DNA from: Halanaerobium saccharolyticum
GTDB lineage: Bacteria; Bacillota; Halanaerobiia; Halanaerobiales; Halanaerobiaceae
Reading direction: 5' to 3'
NCBI RefSeq assembly: GCF_003259895.1
Contig: NZ_QLME01000001.1
Span: 297,834 to 361,833, forward strand
Length of the DNA stretch: 64,000 bases
The translations under genes were made by a program, and so were the position numbers. The notes under the pieces were generated by a model that searched no databases, had not been told where the DNA came from, and saw only the letters and a list, made by a program, of their open reading frames with translations. Of the stretch, positions 20,120 to 28,274 are shown one piece after another. Position 1 is the first letter of the stretch. Each line of letters starts with the position of its first letter.

Positions 20120-20953
20120 TCAGCCCTTCATACCTGTCAGGGCAATTCCCTTAACAAAATATTTTTGGGCGATTATAAAAATTATAATTACTGGAACAGC
20201 AGAGATAAATGCACCTGCCATCAATTTTCCAAATTCGGTCATGAAATTTGACTGCAGCAGTCTTAGTCCTGGTGTCAGCGGACGCATTTTGGCTGAATTT
20301 GTAATAATTAAGGGCCACAAAAATGCATTCCAGGAAGCTCTAAAAGTAAATAAGCCGAGGGCTATCAGAGCCGGTTTTGCCATTGGCAGAGCAATGATAT
20401 AGAAAATCTGGAACCTATTACAGCCGTCAATATAGGCAGCATCCTCTAATTCAGAAGGTAGGCCGATAAAAAATTGACGCATTAAAAAGACTCCAAAAAC
20501 TGCTGCTACCTGAGGAAAAATCAGCGCCTGATAGCTGTCAATCCAGCCCAGCCGATCCATGATTAAATAATTTGGAATTAGATTGGTAACCGGTGGCACC
20601 ATCATTGTCGCCATTAGAAGCCAGAATAAAACATTTTTGCCTTTAAATTCGAGGCGGGCATAGGCATAAGCTGCTAATGAATCAACTGCCAGAACTAAAA
20701 AAGTTGTCGCTGTTGAAACAAAAAAACTATTAAAAAACCAGCGTAAAATTGGTGTTCGCGGTGAATCAAAAATTATATCATAAAAATTATCAAAGGTTAC
20801 TTCTTTTGGAATTATTTCAATCGGCCAGGCAATAACCTGTGATTCTGGTTTTAAAGCAGTACTCAGCATCCATAATAAGGGTAAAATCCAGATAGCCGCG
20901 AAAGAAATAACAATAATATAGGTTAATATTCTTAGATTCTTTTCTCTTTGCAC
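20120..20953 (-). CDS. Carbohydrate ABC transporter permease, MalG type (system 2)
   Basis: 277 residues, six hydrophobic helices, EAA loop SELEDAAYIDGCNRFQIFYIIALPMAKPALIAL, and the typical end FVKGIALTGMKG. It forms the channel with the MalF-type protein encoded 12 bp upstream. As in the other two systems no ATPase gene accompanies it. It is followed after 13 bp by the 896-residue GH2 gene, so uptake and cleavage are linked in one transcript. Confidence 0.93.
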   Translation of the reverse strand: MQREKNLRILTYIIVISFAAIWILPLLWMLSTALKPESQVIAWPIEIIPKEVTFDNFYDIIFDSPRTPILRWFFNSFFVSTATTFLVLAVDSLAAYAYARLEFKGKNVLFWLLMATMMVPPVTNLIPNYLIMDRLGWIDSYQALIFPQVAAVFGVFLMRQFFIGLPSELEDAAYIDGCNRFQIFYIIALPMAKPALIALGLFTFRASWNAFLWPLIITNSAKMRPLTPGLRLLQSNFMTEFGKLMAGAFISAVPVIIIFIIAQKYFVKGIALTGMKG

Positions 20954-20965
20954 TTAAACCAACTC

Positions 20966-21856
20966 CTAATATTTAACATCTGATGACATGATTTTAAATT
21001 GAAAAATTCCAATTATAATAATAAATAAAGAGACAACAATTGCCATTGCTGCTGCACTTCCCATCTTATAATTAGTAAATGCCTCCTGCTGGATATACAT
21101 TATTGCTACCTGGGTTGAACGACCGGGACCTCCCTGGGTCATCATAAAAGGCTGACCAAAAACATTAAAAGAAGCAACTGTGGTCATAACTGTCACAAAA
21201 AGTGTAGTTGGTTTTAATGATGGGAGAGTTATATACCAGAACTGTTCAAATATACTGGCTCCATCAATTTTAGCTGCTTCGTATAAATGCTGTGGTATAT
21301 CCTGTAAACCGGCTAAAAAAAGAAGCATATTATGACCTGCAGTCCACCAGACAGTTGTCACCACCAGTGAAATCCAGGCTGGTGTTTCCCGGGAAAGCCA
21401 GGCTACAGACTCAAGCCCCAGCTGATTAAAGAAATAATTTATTAAACCGGTCTGGCTGTCAAGCATCCACATCCAGATCAGCGTAACACTTGTAACCGAA
21501 AGAATTACTGGAGTGTAGAAAATACTTCTAAAAAGACCTTTATATTTAATTTTACTATCAACTAAAATTGCAAGTAATAAACCGATTAAAACAAGTGCCG
21601 GTACACTAAAAATTACAAACTGTAAGGTATTAACTAAAGCATTCCAGAAATAACGGTTCTGTAAAGTACCTGAGGTAAATAATTTTTGATAGTTTGCCAG
21701 ACCAATAAAAGGCTTATTAAAACTTAAGGGTTCCCATTTATGTAGACTGATATAAATACCATAGAAAGCAGGGAAAGCCAAAAAAGCAGTGAAAAAAATT
21801 AAATGTGGGGTTATAAATAAATAAGGAGTTAACTTTCTTAAATACTTTTTAAACAT
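20966..21856 (-). CDS. Carbohydrate ABC transporter permease, MalF type (system 2)
   Basis: 296 residues with six helices, beginning LTPYLFITPHLIFFTAFLAFPAFYGIYISLHKWEP. The EAA loop reads QHLYEAAKIDGASIFEQFWYITLPSLKP and is followed by MMTQGGPGRSTQVAIMYI. The start follows TAAAGGAGCATAAAA. A strong GC-rich hairpin (21888-21906) separates it from the binding-protein gene. Partner of the MalG-type permease immediately downstream. Confidence 0.93.
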   Translation of the reverse strand: MFKKYLRKLTPYLFITPHLIFFTAFLAFPAFYGIYISLHKWEPLSFNKPFIGLANYQKLFTSGTLQNRYFWNALVNTLQFVIFSVPALVLIGLLLAILVDSKIKYKGLFRSIFYTPVILSVTSVTLIWMWMLDSQTGLINYFFNQLGLESVAWLSRETPAWISLVVTTVWWTAGHNMLLFLAGLQDIPQHLYEAAKIDGASIFEQFWYITLPSLKPTTLFVTVMTTVASFNVFGQPFMMTQGGPGRSTQVAIMYIQQEAFTNYKMGSAAAMAIVVSLFIIIIGIFQFKIMSSDVKY

Positions 21857-21887
21857 TTTTATGCTCCTTTACAAAAGGTTTATAAAA

Positions 21888-21906
21888 GGCGGGGTAAATC
21901 CCCGCC
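21888..21906 (-). terminator. GC-rich hairpin between binding-protein and permease genes (system 2)
   Basis: GGCGGGG pairs perfectly with CCCCGCC around TAAAT; the minus strand continues TTTTATAAACC. Same position as hairpins in systems 1 and 3. Confidence 0.65.
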
Positions 21907-21919
21907 CATTTAATTGCTT

Positions 21920-23200
21920 TTACTGAGTCTGTAAATATTCATCCAGGGCCATTTGTCCAGCTTCTGCTGCATCTTTTAATGCTGCTGCAGGTTCTTCCTG
22001 ACCTAAAATAGCTAGATTAACCGCTTCGTAGTACGGAGTTAAAATACTGCTTGCAATTGGATGTTTAGGTGGGAAAACCACACTGTCAACTTCCTGAGCA
22101 ATAGAAGCTTGATGTTCTAATGATTTAAAGGCCTGAGTATCGCGAACTGAATTTCTGGCAGGAATTTGACCAAAGGTAGCCCACTTATCACTGTTATTTG
22201 AAATATATTTTACAAATTTAGCAGCTGCCTCAAATTCTGCTTCTGAATTTCCAGCTTTGCGGAAGAAAACAAAATTATGTGAGTTCCCGGCAATAGCCAG
22301 CTCTTGTCCCATTCTCGGTACCGGATATGACATAAAGTTTAAACCTTCCTGATCTTTAAAACCGCTGATCATCCAGATACCATTTAAATGCATACCAAGT
22401 CTTCCCTGTCTGAATAATGTTACCTCACCATCCTGCTGAATATCTGTTGGAGAATAACCTTTGTTATGAACTAAATCCACAGCATATTCTAAAGCTGCAA
22501 TAGACTCTTCACTATCAACAACAACCTCGGTTCCATCTTCATTTAAGAATGATCCACCAAATTGTCTAAGTAATGTTGGTAAAATAAATTCTGGTCCAGG
22601 CCAGAGTGGTGGAAATGCTGTTCCCCACTGATCAATCTCTCCATCACCATCAGTATCTTTAGTCATTTTTGCAGCTGCATCCATAAATTCTGCTGGAGTT
22701 TTAGGAGGATCTTCGGGATCTAATCCCGCTTCTTCAAATAGATCTTTATTAATATACATTGTAAGTGGATGGACATCTAAAGGAATTCCATATCTATTTC
22801 CTTCGTAAATACCTGCATCCCAGACTGAATTTGAAAAATCGTCTTTACTCCAGCCCAAATCAGCAACAACCTGATCCAGATCCAATAAAACACCTTTAGA
22901 AGCAAATTCCGGTACCCGGTCAACATGCATAATTCCGATATCAGGAGAAGAATCACTGCGGGTACTTAAAGCAGTAACTACCTTTTGATAATATGTTCCC
23001 CACTGCATAACCTGCATTTCGACTTCAATTTCACCCTCATTTTCTTTGTTAAATTCTTCTACCATTTTTCCCATACCTGTTCCATCAGGTCCGGTAAAGC
23101 CATTCCAAAAATCAAGAGTGATTTCTTCTGCCAAAACACTACCTGTTGTTAAAAGTAATATAACCACCAGAAAAACTGAAACTTTGACACGTTTTCTCAT
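21920..23200 (-). CDS. Extracellular solute-binding protein family 1 (CUT1 system 2)
   Basis: 426 residues with signal peptide about 1-24 (KVSVFLVVILLLTTGSVLAEE). The mature part starts ITLDFWNGFTGPDGTGMGKMVEEFNKE and contains YGIPLDVHPLTMYINKDLFEEAGLDPEDPP and GRLGMHLNGIWMISGF. A DTDGDGEIDQWG segment looks like a calcium-binding loop. It feeds the permeases at 20966 and 20120. The start follows AGAGGAGGAAAAAA. Its upstream region holds an inverted repeat (23231-23272) that shares a 13-bp motif with the system 3 region, suggesting control by one of the paralogous ArsR-like regulators. Confidence 0.93.
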   Translation of the reverse strand: MRKRVKVSVFLVVILLLTTGSVLAEEITLDFWNGFTGPDGTGMGKMVEEFNKENEGEIEVEMQVMQWGTYYQKVVTALSTRSDSSPDIGIMHVDRVPEFASKGVLLDLDQVVADLGWSKDDFSNSVWDAGIYEGNRYGIPLDVHPLTMYINKDLFEEAGLDPEDPPKTPAEFMDAAAKMTKDTDGDGEIDQWGTAFPPLWPGPEFILPTLLRQFGGSFLNEDGTEVVVDSEESIAALEYAVDLVHNKGYSPTDIQQDGEVTLFRQGRLGMHLNGIWMISGFKDQEGLNFMSYPVPRMGQELAIAGNSHNFVFFRKAGNSEAEFEAAAKFVKYISNNSDKWATFGQIPARNSVRDTQAFKSLEHQASIAQEVDSVVFPPKHPIASSILTPYYEAVNLAILGQEEPAAALKDAAEAGQMALDEYLQTQ

Positions 23201-23229
23201 TTTTTTCCTCCTCTAGTTTTGTTTGAGAC

Positions 23230-23299
23230 TTAGTTTAATAAATCTTATATTAAAAAAAGAATTATTAAACTAGCGCTTAAAAAAATTACTTCGGCCGAA
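23230..23299. promoter_or_regulatory. operator-like inverted repeat before the system 2 binding protein
   Basis: TAGTTTAATAA (23231-23241) and its exact complement TTATTAAACTA (23262-23272) form an 11-bp inverted repeat, followed by an AGCGCT core and a perfect TTCGGCCGAA palindrome (23290-23299). The 13-mer TTAGTTTAATAAA recurs at 29633-29645. The remaining stretch to 23426 shows nothing further that I can name. Confidence 0.5.
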
Positions 23300-23426
23300 T
23301 AAATATAAAAATAAACTTATCAACAGGCTTATTAACTGATTTTATTATGCTGTTATTAGTCTATTTCGTCATTCAGTTTAAAATTCCTTCTTTTAATTTA
23401 AGTTTTTTTATTTTAAGCTGTAATTT

Positions 23427-24347
23427 TTATTCATGCCGCAGCCTCAGCAGTAAATCCTGCTCATAATTACCAAATTTTTTCCCAAAAAGATTGAGTCCAC
23501 CTACATTTTTGGCATCGTCTTTAATTCCTATTTTAAGATCAATAAACTTTTGATTCATAACATCTAAATCATCTAAATTAATTTCTGATATCTTTTTGCC
23601 ATCAATATAAGAACCGTCACTCCGGACACTCCACAGCTTTAAAAGTCCATACTGGGTCTGATCAGGATTCCACCACTCTGGATTAAGTTTACCCTGCTGT
23701 CCGCCAAAATCTCCAGGTGAAGTCCAGGTTCCAATCTCTGTCCCATTAATCCAGACTGTTATATCTGAAGGAAATTCCTTATTATAATGAGGAGCTTCAG
23801 AACAGATTTCCATACTAATTTCTAAAGATGTCAGTTTAGAATTGCTGGCAAGATTATTTGGAAATTTATATTTAACATAACCTTTTTTAAACCATAATAA
23901 TTGGGCATAGATATGCTCAGGTTCTAAAAATGCTCTCTCATCATCTAAAATACCTATGTAATCTTTTTCAGTTGCCAGACCACAGGTTGGCTCAACTTCA
24001 AACTCTTTATAATTACCAATCGGCATAGATATCTCAACTAAATTATTATCAAAATCAATATTAGCACCGGGAAACTTAACAACTATACTGTCATAGGTTC
24101 GACGGCATATTTTGCGGGAACCATGGCTGCCTGATTCATATTCAGTTTCAATCAAACCGGCCTCTTCTAATTTTTTGATATTAACCGTTACTGAAGGTGC
24201 CGGCATATCAAGAACTTCAGAAATTTCAGTTAAAGTCATTTCTGAACTATTTAATAAATCAAGAATCATCATTCTCGGCTCTGAAGCTAAAGCTTTCATT
24301 ATTTCTACACTTTCATTACTATCTATTTCAAAAATTTTACCGTACAT
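23427..24347 (-). CDS. ArsR-like winged-helix regulator with a C-terminal ligand-type domain (paralog 1)
   Basis: 306 residues. Residues about 10-95 form an ArsR/MarR-like winged helix (IMKALASEPRMMILDLL, LTEISEVLDMPAPSVTVNIKKLEEAGLIE). The remaining 200 residues are a beta-rich domain that I cannot assign with certainty; it includes PTCGLATEKDYIG, FLEPEHIYAQLLWF, ITVWINGTEIGTWTSPGDFG and KFGNYEQDLLLRLR. It looks like a carbohydrate- or ligand-sensing module. The paralog at 29757 is colinear over the full length. It lies next to system 2 and the GH2 at 24608, so it likely controls them. The start follows AAGAGGTGTAAATT. Confidence 0.82.
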   Translation of the reverse strand: MYGKIFEIDSNESVEIMKALASEPRMMILDLLNSSEMTLTEISEVLDMPAPSVTVNIKKLEEAGLIETEYESGSHGSRKICRRTYDSIVVKFPGANIDFDNNLVEISMPIGNYKEFEVEPTCGLATEKDYIGILDDERAFLEPEHIYAQLLWFKKGYVKYKFPNNLASNSKLTSLEISMEICSEAPHYNKEFPSDITVWINGTEIGTWTSPGDFGGQQGKLNPEWWNPDQTQYGLLKLWSVRSDGSYIDGKKISEINLDDLDVMNQKFIDLKIGIKDDAKNVGGLNLFGKKFGNYEQDLLLRLRHE

Positions 24348-24387
24348 AATTTACACCTCTTAATCAACTTTTATTAACATTATTTAT

Positions 24388-24408
24388 TTTATTTTAACAA
24401 TTATTAAA
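24388..24408. promoter_or_regulatory. 21-bp motif conserved before both ArsR-like genes (copy 1)
   Basis: The 21 bases here are identical to 30723-30743. The core TTAACAATTATTAA is close to palindromic. It lies 41 bp before the regulator start, where an autoregulatory operator or promoter would be. Confidence 0.6.
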
Positions 24409-24483
24409 TTGAAATGCAATATTATTTCTCATCTAAAACGATTAACCCGGAAAACTTATGCCGCTTTTTCTACAAAAATAATT

Positions 24484-24530
24484 AAAACCCCCTCCAAACT
24501 CAAGCAAACAACCTGAGTTTAGAAGGGTTA
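24484..24530 (-). terminator. Rho-independent terminator after the 593-residue GH2 gene
   Basis: On the minus strand AACCCTTCTAAACTCA pairs with TGAGTTTGGAGGGGGTT and is followed by TTAATTATTTTTG. It closes the system 3 transcript that ends at 24608. Confidence 0.8.
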
Positions 24531-24607
24531 AGTAACTACACTATTTTATTCTTTTACCGAAAGTATTAAATAAACTCCAGTTAAGATTCTTGTTTGGGGA
24601 AAGAGCT

Positions 24608-26389
24608 TTACCGCTCAACAATTTGATTAAACTCAATAATTTTTTCTAAATCGAGTTTGAATTCTCGGTTTTCATCTAAGAGACCATTTTTCTCCTGCTC
24701 AACATCGGTCAATTGAGTATAACAGTAACCTTTAAAATAATCAGCCTCTTTAATTATTTCCATCAGCTTCTTCATTTTCCGGCTCAGTTCTTCTTTGCTT
24801 TCAACCTGCTCACCATAGCCCCAGCCTTCTTTGTTCTGGAAAGCTATACCACCAAACTCACTGAAAATAATCGGCTGCCCCTGATAGCAATAATTATCAG
24901 CCATTATAAACTTACCACCTTCAATATATTTCTGGTCATTAAAAACTTCTTTATTCTGAAGCAGTTGATCTATACTCTCAACATAAGTCTTTCTGAGCTT
25001 ATCTGTATTTTCAACATAATCATGAAAGGTAATTATATCAGAAATAGTATGTTCCCAGCCATCATTGGCAATAATTGGCCTATGAGGATCAATACTTCTG
25101 GTTAGATAATAGATACTCTCGGTAAAACTCTGCTGTTTTTTATCTCTGGCAACATCTTCAATTCCCCAGGATTCATTAAAGGGGACCCAGGTGATTATTG
25201 AAGGATGATTATATAATTCCTGGACAACCTTAAGCCACTGAGTGCTGAAATTTTCTACAGCCTGATCATTATACTCATATGTTGATCCAATTTCTGCCCA
25301 GACTAAAATCCCTAATTTATCAGCCCAGTAATAAAAGCGATCAGCTTCTATTTTTTGATGTTTACGGGCTCCATTAAAGCCCATTTTTTTAATTAATTCC
25401 ACGTCTTTTTTTAAGGCCTGATCAGAAGGAGGGGTCATTAAACTTTCCGGCCAGTAACCCTGATCGAGTATTAATTTTTGATAAAGTGGTTGATTATTCA
25501 AATATATTTTATCTTTCTCAATTGAAATTTTTCTCATTCCAAAATAGGAATTAACCTGGTCTACTGCTTTCATCCCCTTGTAAAGAGTCATTTTCAGATC
25601 ATATAAGTCTGGCTGCTCCGGAGACCAGAGTTTCATCTGATTATCATCATCAAGATTGACCTTATATTTATGATTATTTTTATTTATTTTAAACTCAAAT
25701 TTATTGATCAGCTTACCCTCAAATTTTATTTCTGTCAAAAGTTTATATTCTCCGGTTTTAAAGTCAGCTGCTTTAAAATTATATTCCAGCTCAACTTCTT
25801 TTTGATCTATATCTGGTGTGATTTTAATCTTTTCAAATTGAAGCTTCTGATCCATAAATTCCAGCCAGACAGTCTGCCAGATCCCTGTAGTTCTGGTATA
25901 CCAGCAGAGAAAATTATCTTTTTTGTAAGTCTGTTTACCTCTGGGCTGAGTTTTTGAGCGTGAATCTTCAACTTTAACTATAATCTTATTTTTCCCCTGA
26001 TAACTGACAAAGTCACTGATGTCAAAACTGAAAGAATCATAGCCTCCGATATGACTGCCGACAAAACTACCGTTAATCCAGACTTTAGTCAGATAATCTA
26101 CAGCACCGAAATTCAAAATTACTTTTTGCCTGGCTTCTGCCTCAATATCAAAACTCCTCTGATACCAGATATAATTATGTTCTCTCCTGTCAGCAATTCC
26201 GCTTGCTTCAGTTTCGAAGGTAAAGGGAACGATTATTTTATTTTCAAGTTTCTTTTTTTGATACCATTTATTTTTTTCTCCCTGATTCTGGTCATCAAAA
26301 GCAAAATTCCATTCACCATTTAGACTCTGCCAGTTTTCCCTTTTAAACTGGGGGTTCGGATGTTCGGGCCTGGGTATTTTATTCTCCAT
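24608..26389 (-). CDS. Glycoside hydrolase family 2, 593 residues
   Basis: A compact GH2 enzyme with only the three core domains: jelly roll (about 15-180, with LNGEWNFAFDD and GSHIGGYDSFSF), Ig-like (about 185-285) and TIM barrel (about 290-590). The acid/base is Glu406 in WVPFNESWG and the nucleophile Glu511 in IIFSEFGG; YTQLTDVEQEKNGLL near the end is characteristic of this subgroup. No signal peptide, so it acts on imported sugars. It is the last gene of the system 3 cluster and ends at a strong terminator. The start follows TAGGAGGTAGCAT. Galactosidase or glucuronidase activity cannot be separated from sequence alone. Confidence 0.9.
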   Translation of the reverse strand: MENKIPRPEHPNPQFKRENWQSLNGEWNFAFDDQNQGEKNKWYQKKKLENKIIVPFTFETEASGIADRREHNYIWYQRSFDIEAEARQKVILNFGAVDYLTKVWINGSFVGSHIGGYDSFSFDISDFVSYQGKNKIIVKVEDSRSKTQPRGKQTYKKDNFLCWYTRTTGIWQTVWLEFMDQKLQFEKIKITPDIDQKEVELEYNFKAADFKTGEYKLLTEIKFEGKLINKFEFKINKNNHKYKVNLDDDNQMKLWSPEQPDLYDLKMTLYKGMKAVDQVNSYFGMRKISIEKDKIYLNNQPLYQKLILDQGYWPESLMTPPSDQALKKDVELIKKMGFNGARKHQKIEADRFYYWADKLGILVWAEIGSTYEYNDQAVENFSTQWLKVVQELYNHPSIITWVPFNESWGIEDVARDKKQQSFTESIYYLTRSIDPHRPIIANDGWEHTISDIITFHDYVENTDKLRKTYVESIDQLLQNKEVFNDQKYIEGGKFIMADNYCYQGQPIIFSEFGGIAFQNKEGWGYGEQVESKEELSRKMKKLMEIIKEADYFKGYCYTQLTDVEQEKNGLLDENREFKLDLEKIIEFNQIVER

Positions 26390-26469
26390 ATGCTACCTCC
26401 TAAAATAATTCGTTCAATTTAAAAAATATCTAGGCGAAAATTATCCTGTTTATAACTTTTCTAAAAGCC

Positions 26470-27300
26470 TTATCCCTTAATTCCTGTAAATTTAATCCCC
26501 TGAATAATTTGTTTCTGAAATAACAGGAAGGCTGCTATTGCCGGTAGAGAAGCAATCATGTTAACTGTCATCGGTATTGAATAATCAGGGGTATAGGCGT
26601 CTGTAAAAGTTGGAACTCCAACCGGTAAAGTAAACATTTCTTTGGACATAATCGCTATAAAGGGCCATAAGAAAGCATTCCAGGCCTGAATAAAAGTAAA
26701 AATTCCAATAGAAGCAATTGCTGCCTTAGACAGCGGCATAAAAATAGAAAAGTAGATTCTAAATAAACCGCAGCCATCAATCCGGGCACTGTCAATTAAG
26801 TCTCTAGGTATAGCATCAAAAAATTCTTTTAAGATTATTATCCCCAGTGGAATCGCTATTCGCGGTAGAATAAGTCCCGGATAGCTGTTGACTAAACCTA
26901 ATTTTTGAATAATATCAAACAGGGCTACTATATTCGCTTCTGTAGGGACCATTAAACCAATTGTAAATAAGATAAAGACTAAATTTTTATGTTTAAAGTC
27001 AATGACAGATAAAGCAAAAGCTGCCAGTGAATCAAAAATAATCACAATAAATGTTACACTTGCGGAAACTATAAAACTGTTTAACATCCATTTTAGTACA
27101 GGCGCACTCGCAATTACTTCAAAATAATTAGCAAAAGAATAAGGTGGTAAAAACCACTCAATAATCTGTGAAACATGATAGCCAGACGGTTTAAGAGAAG
27201 CAAAAAGCATCCATAAAATAGGAAAAATAAATAATATCGCCAGCAGATATGAAAATGAATATTTTAAAACTTTAGCGGTTGGTGAAGTTTTATTTTCCAT
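26470..27300 (-). CDS. Carbohydrate ABC transporter permease, MalG type (system 3)
   Basis: 276 residues with six hydrophobic helices, EAA loop DLIDSARIDGCGLFRIYFSIFMPLSKAAIASIG and the family end IIQGIKFTGIKG. It sits directly behind the frameshifted MalF-type gene (1 bp gap). If that partner is truly broken, this subunit would have no dimer partner from its own operon. Ribosome site GGAAGGATAAT. Confidence 0.93.
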   Translation of the reverse strand: MENKTSPTAKVLKYSFSYLLAILFIFPILWMLFASLKPSGYHVSQIIEWFLPPYSFANYFEVIASAPVLKWMLNSFIVSASVTFIVIIFDSLAAFALSVIDFKHKNLVFILFTIGLMVPTEANIVALFDIIQKLGLVNSYPGLILPRIAIPLGIIILKEFFDAIPRDLIDSARIDGCGLFRIYFSIFMPLSKAAIASIGIFTFIQAWNAFLWPFIAIMSKEMFTLPVGVPTFTDAYTPDYSIPMTVNMIASLPAIAAFLLFQKQIIQGIKFTGIKG

Positions 27301-27301
27301 A

Positions 27302-28188
27302 TTATCCTTCCTTTCTTTTACGTAAGTAAATCTGTGCCATAGAGACTAAGACTAAAATGATAAAAAAGGCAAAGGCCATTGCTGCACCATAACCCATACT
27401 ATTTTGTTTAAAACTTGTTTCATAAATATACTGAACTATGGGACGGGTATCTGTGCCCGGACCACCACCGGTGATTAACCAGACCTGTGAAAAAATCTTA
27501 AATGAAAATATAATCTGCAGTAAAGTTACTACCCAGGTTATTGGTTTTAATGAAGGCAGAGTAATATATAAAAGCTGCTGAAACTTGGTTGCCCCATCAA
27601 CTTCTGCTGCTTCATAAAAAGACTCCGGTATATCCTGCAGTGCTGCCAGATATAAGACCATATTAAAACCGACTGTCCACCAGAGAGTTGCAAAAACAAT
27701 TACAAACCAGGCAAGTCTGGTTTCTCCCAGCCAGAAAATAGTTTCCTCTACCCCAAAATTTGCTAAAATCCCATTTAAAAGTCCACTGTGGGGCTGAAAA
27801 AAATAAACCATGATTGAAGAAATAACTGCCACTGATAAAACATAAGGAAGGAAAAAAGAAATTTTGATAAATAATTGCCCTCTAATTTTTTGATTTGCCA
27901 GTAATGCCAAGACAAACCTCCGATAACAATTGTCGGCGTCGAAATAATTACAAAAAGTAGAGTGTTCCCCAGAGATCCCCAGAATGCGGGATCCTTAATC
28001 ATATAAAGATAATTATCAAGTCCCACAAAACCCATATTACGAACCATAGTCCAGCGGTGTAAACTCATCCAAAACCCTCTGAAAATTGGATAAATTAAAA
28101 ATATCGCATAAACTAGAGCAAAGGGCAGCATAAAAGGTAAGGCCTTTAAAAATGGATAGCTATCTGATAACTGATTATAACTTTTCAA
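27302..28188 (-). pseudogene. Carbohydrate ABC transporter permease, MalF type (system 3), single-base frameshift
   Basis: Two overlapping frames together make one MalF-type permease of about 295 residues. The first frame (start TTG 28188 behind GAGGAGGTATTATT) gives helix 1 and NTLLFVIISTPTIVIGG, then turns to nonsense after GLSW. The second frame resumes at LALLANQKIRG near 27910 and carries the rest, including ESFYEAAEVDGATKFQQLLYITLPSLKP and ITGGGPGTD. Adding one T in the TCTTGG at about 27908-27912 restores a single protein. Both frames are otherwise intact, so the change is recent, a sequencing error, or a recoding/reinitiation site: GGAGGT lies 6 bp before a TTG that opens the second frame. 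Confidence 0.85.
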
Positions 28189-28221
28189 AATAATACCTCC
28201 TCGTATAATATACTTAATCAG

Positions 28222-28248
28222 GCACAGGTGCAGCTACAGCACCTGTGC
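28222..28248 (-). terminator. strong hairpin between binding-protein and permease genes (system 3)
   Basis: A perfect 10-bp stem GCACAGGTGC/GCACCTGTGC with a 7-base loop, extended by CTTAAT/ATTAAG outside. Same position as in systems 1 and 2; no long T run. Confidence 0.6.
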
Positions 28249-28274
28249 ACAATTAAGTCTTTATTTCTGGGTTC

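Noticed and set aside
22907..22920. CCGGTACCCGG inside the system 2 binding protein
   Set aside because: Lies fully in a conserved coding frame and lacks the rest of the repeat arms.
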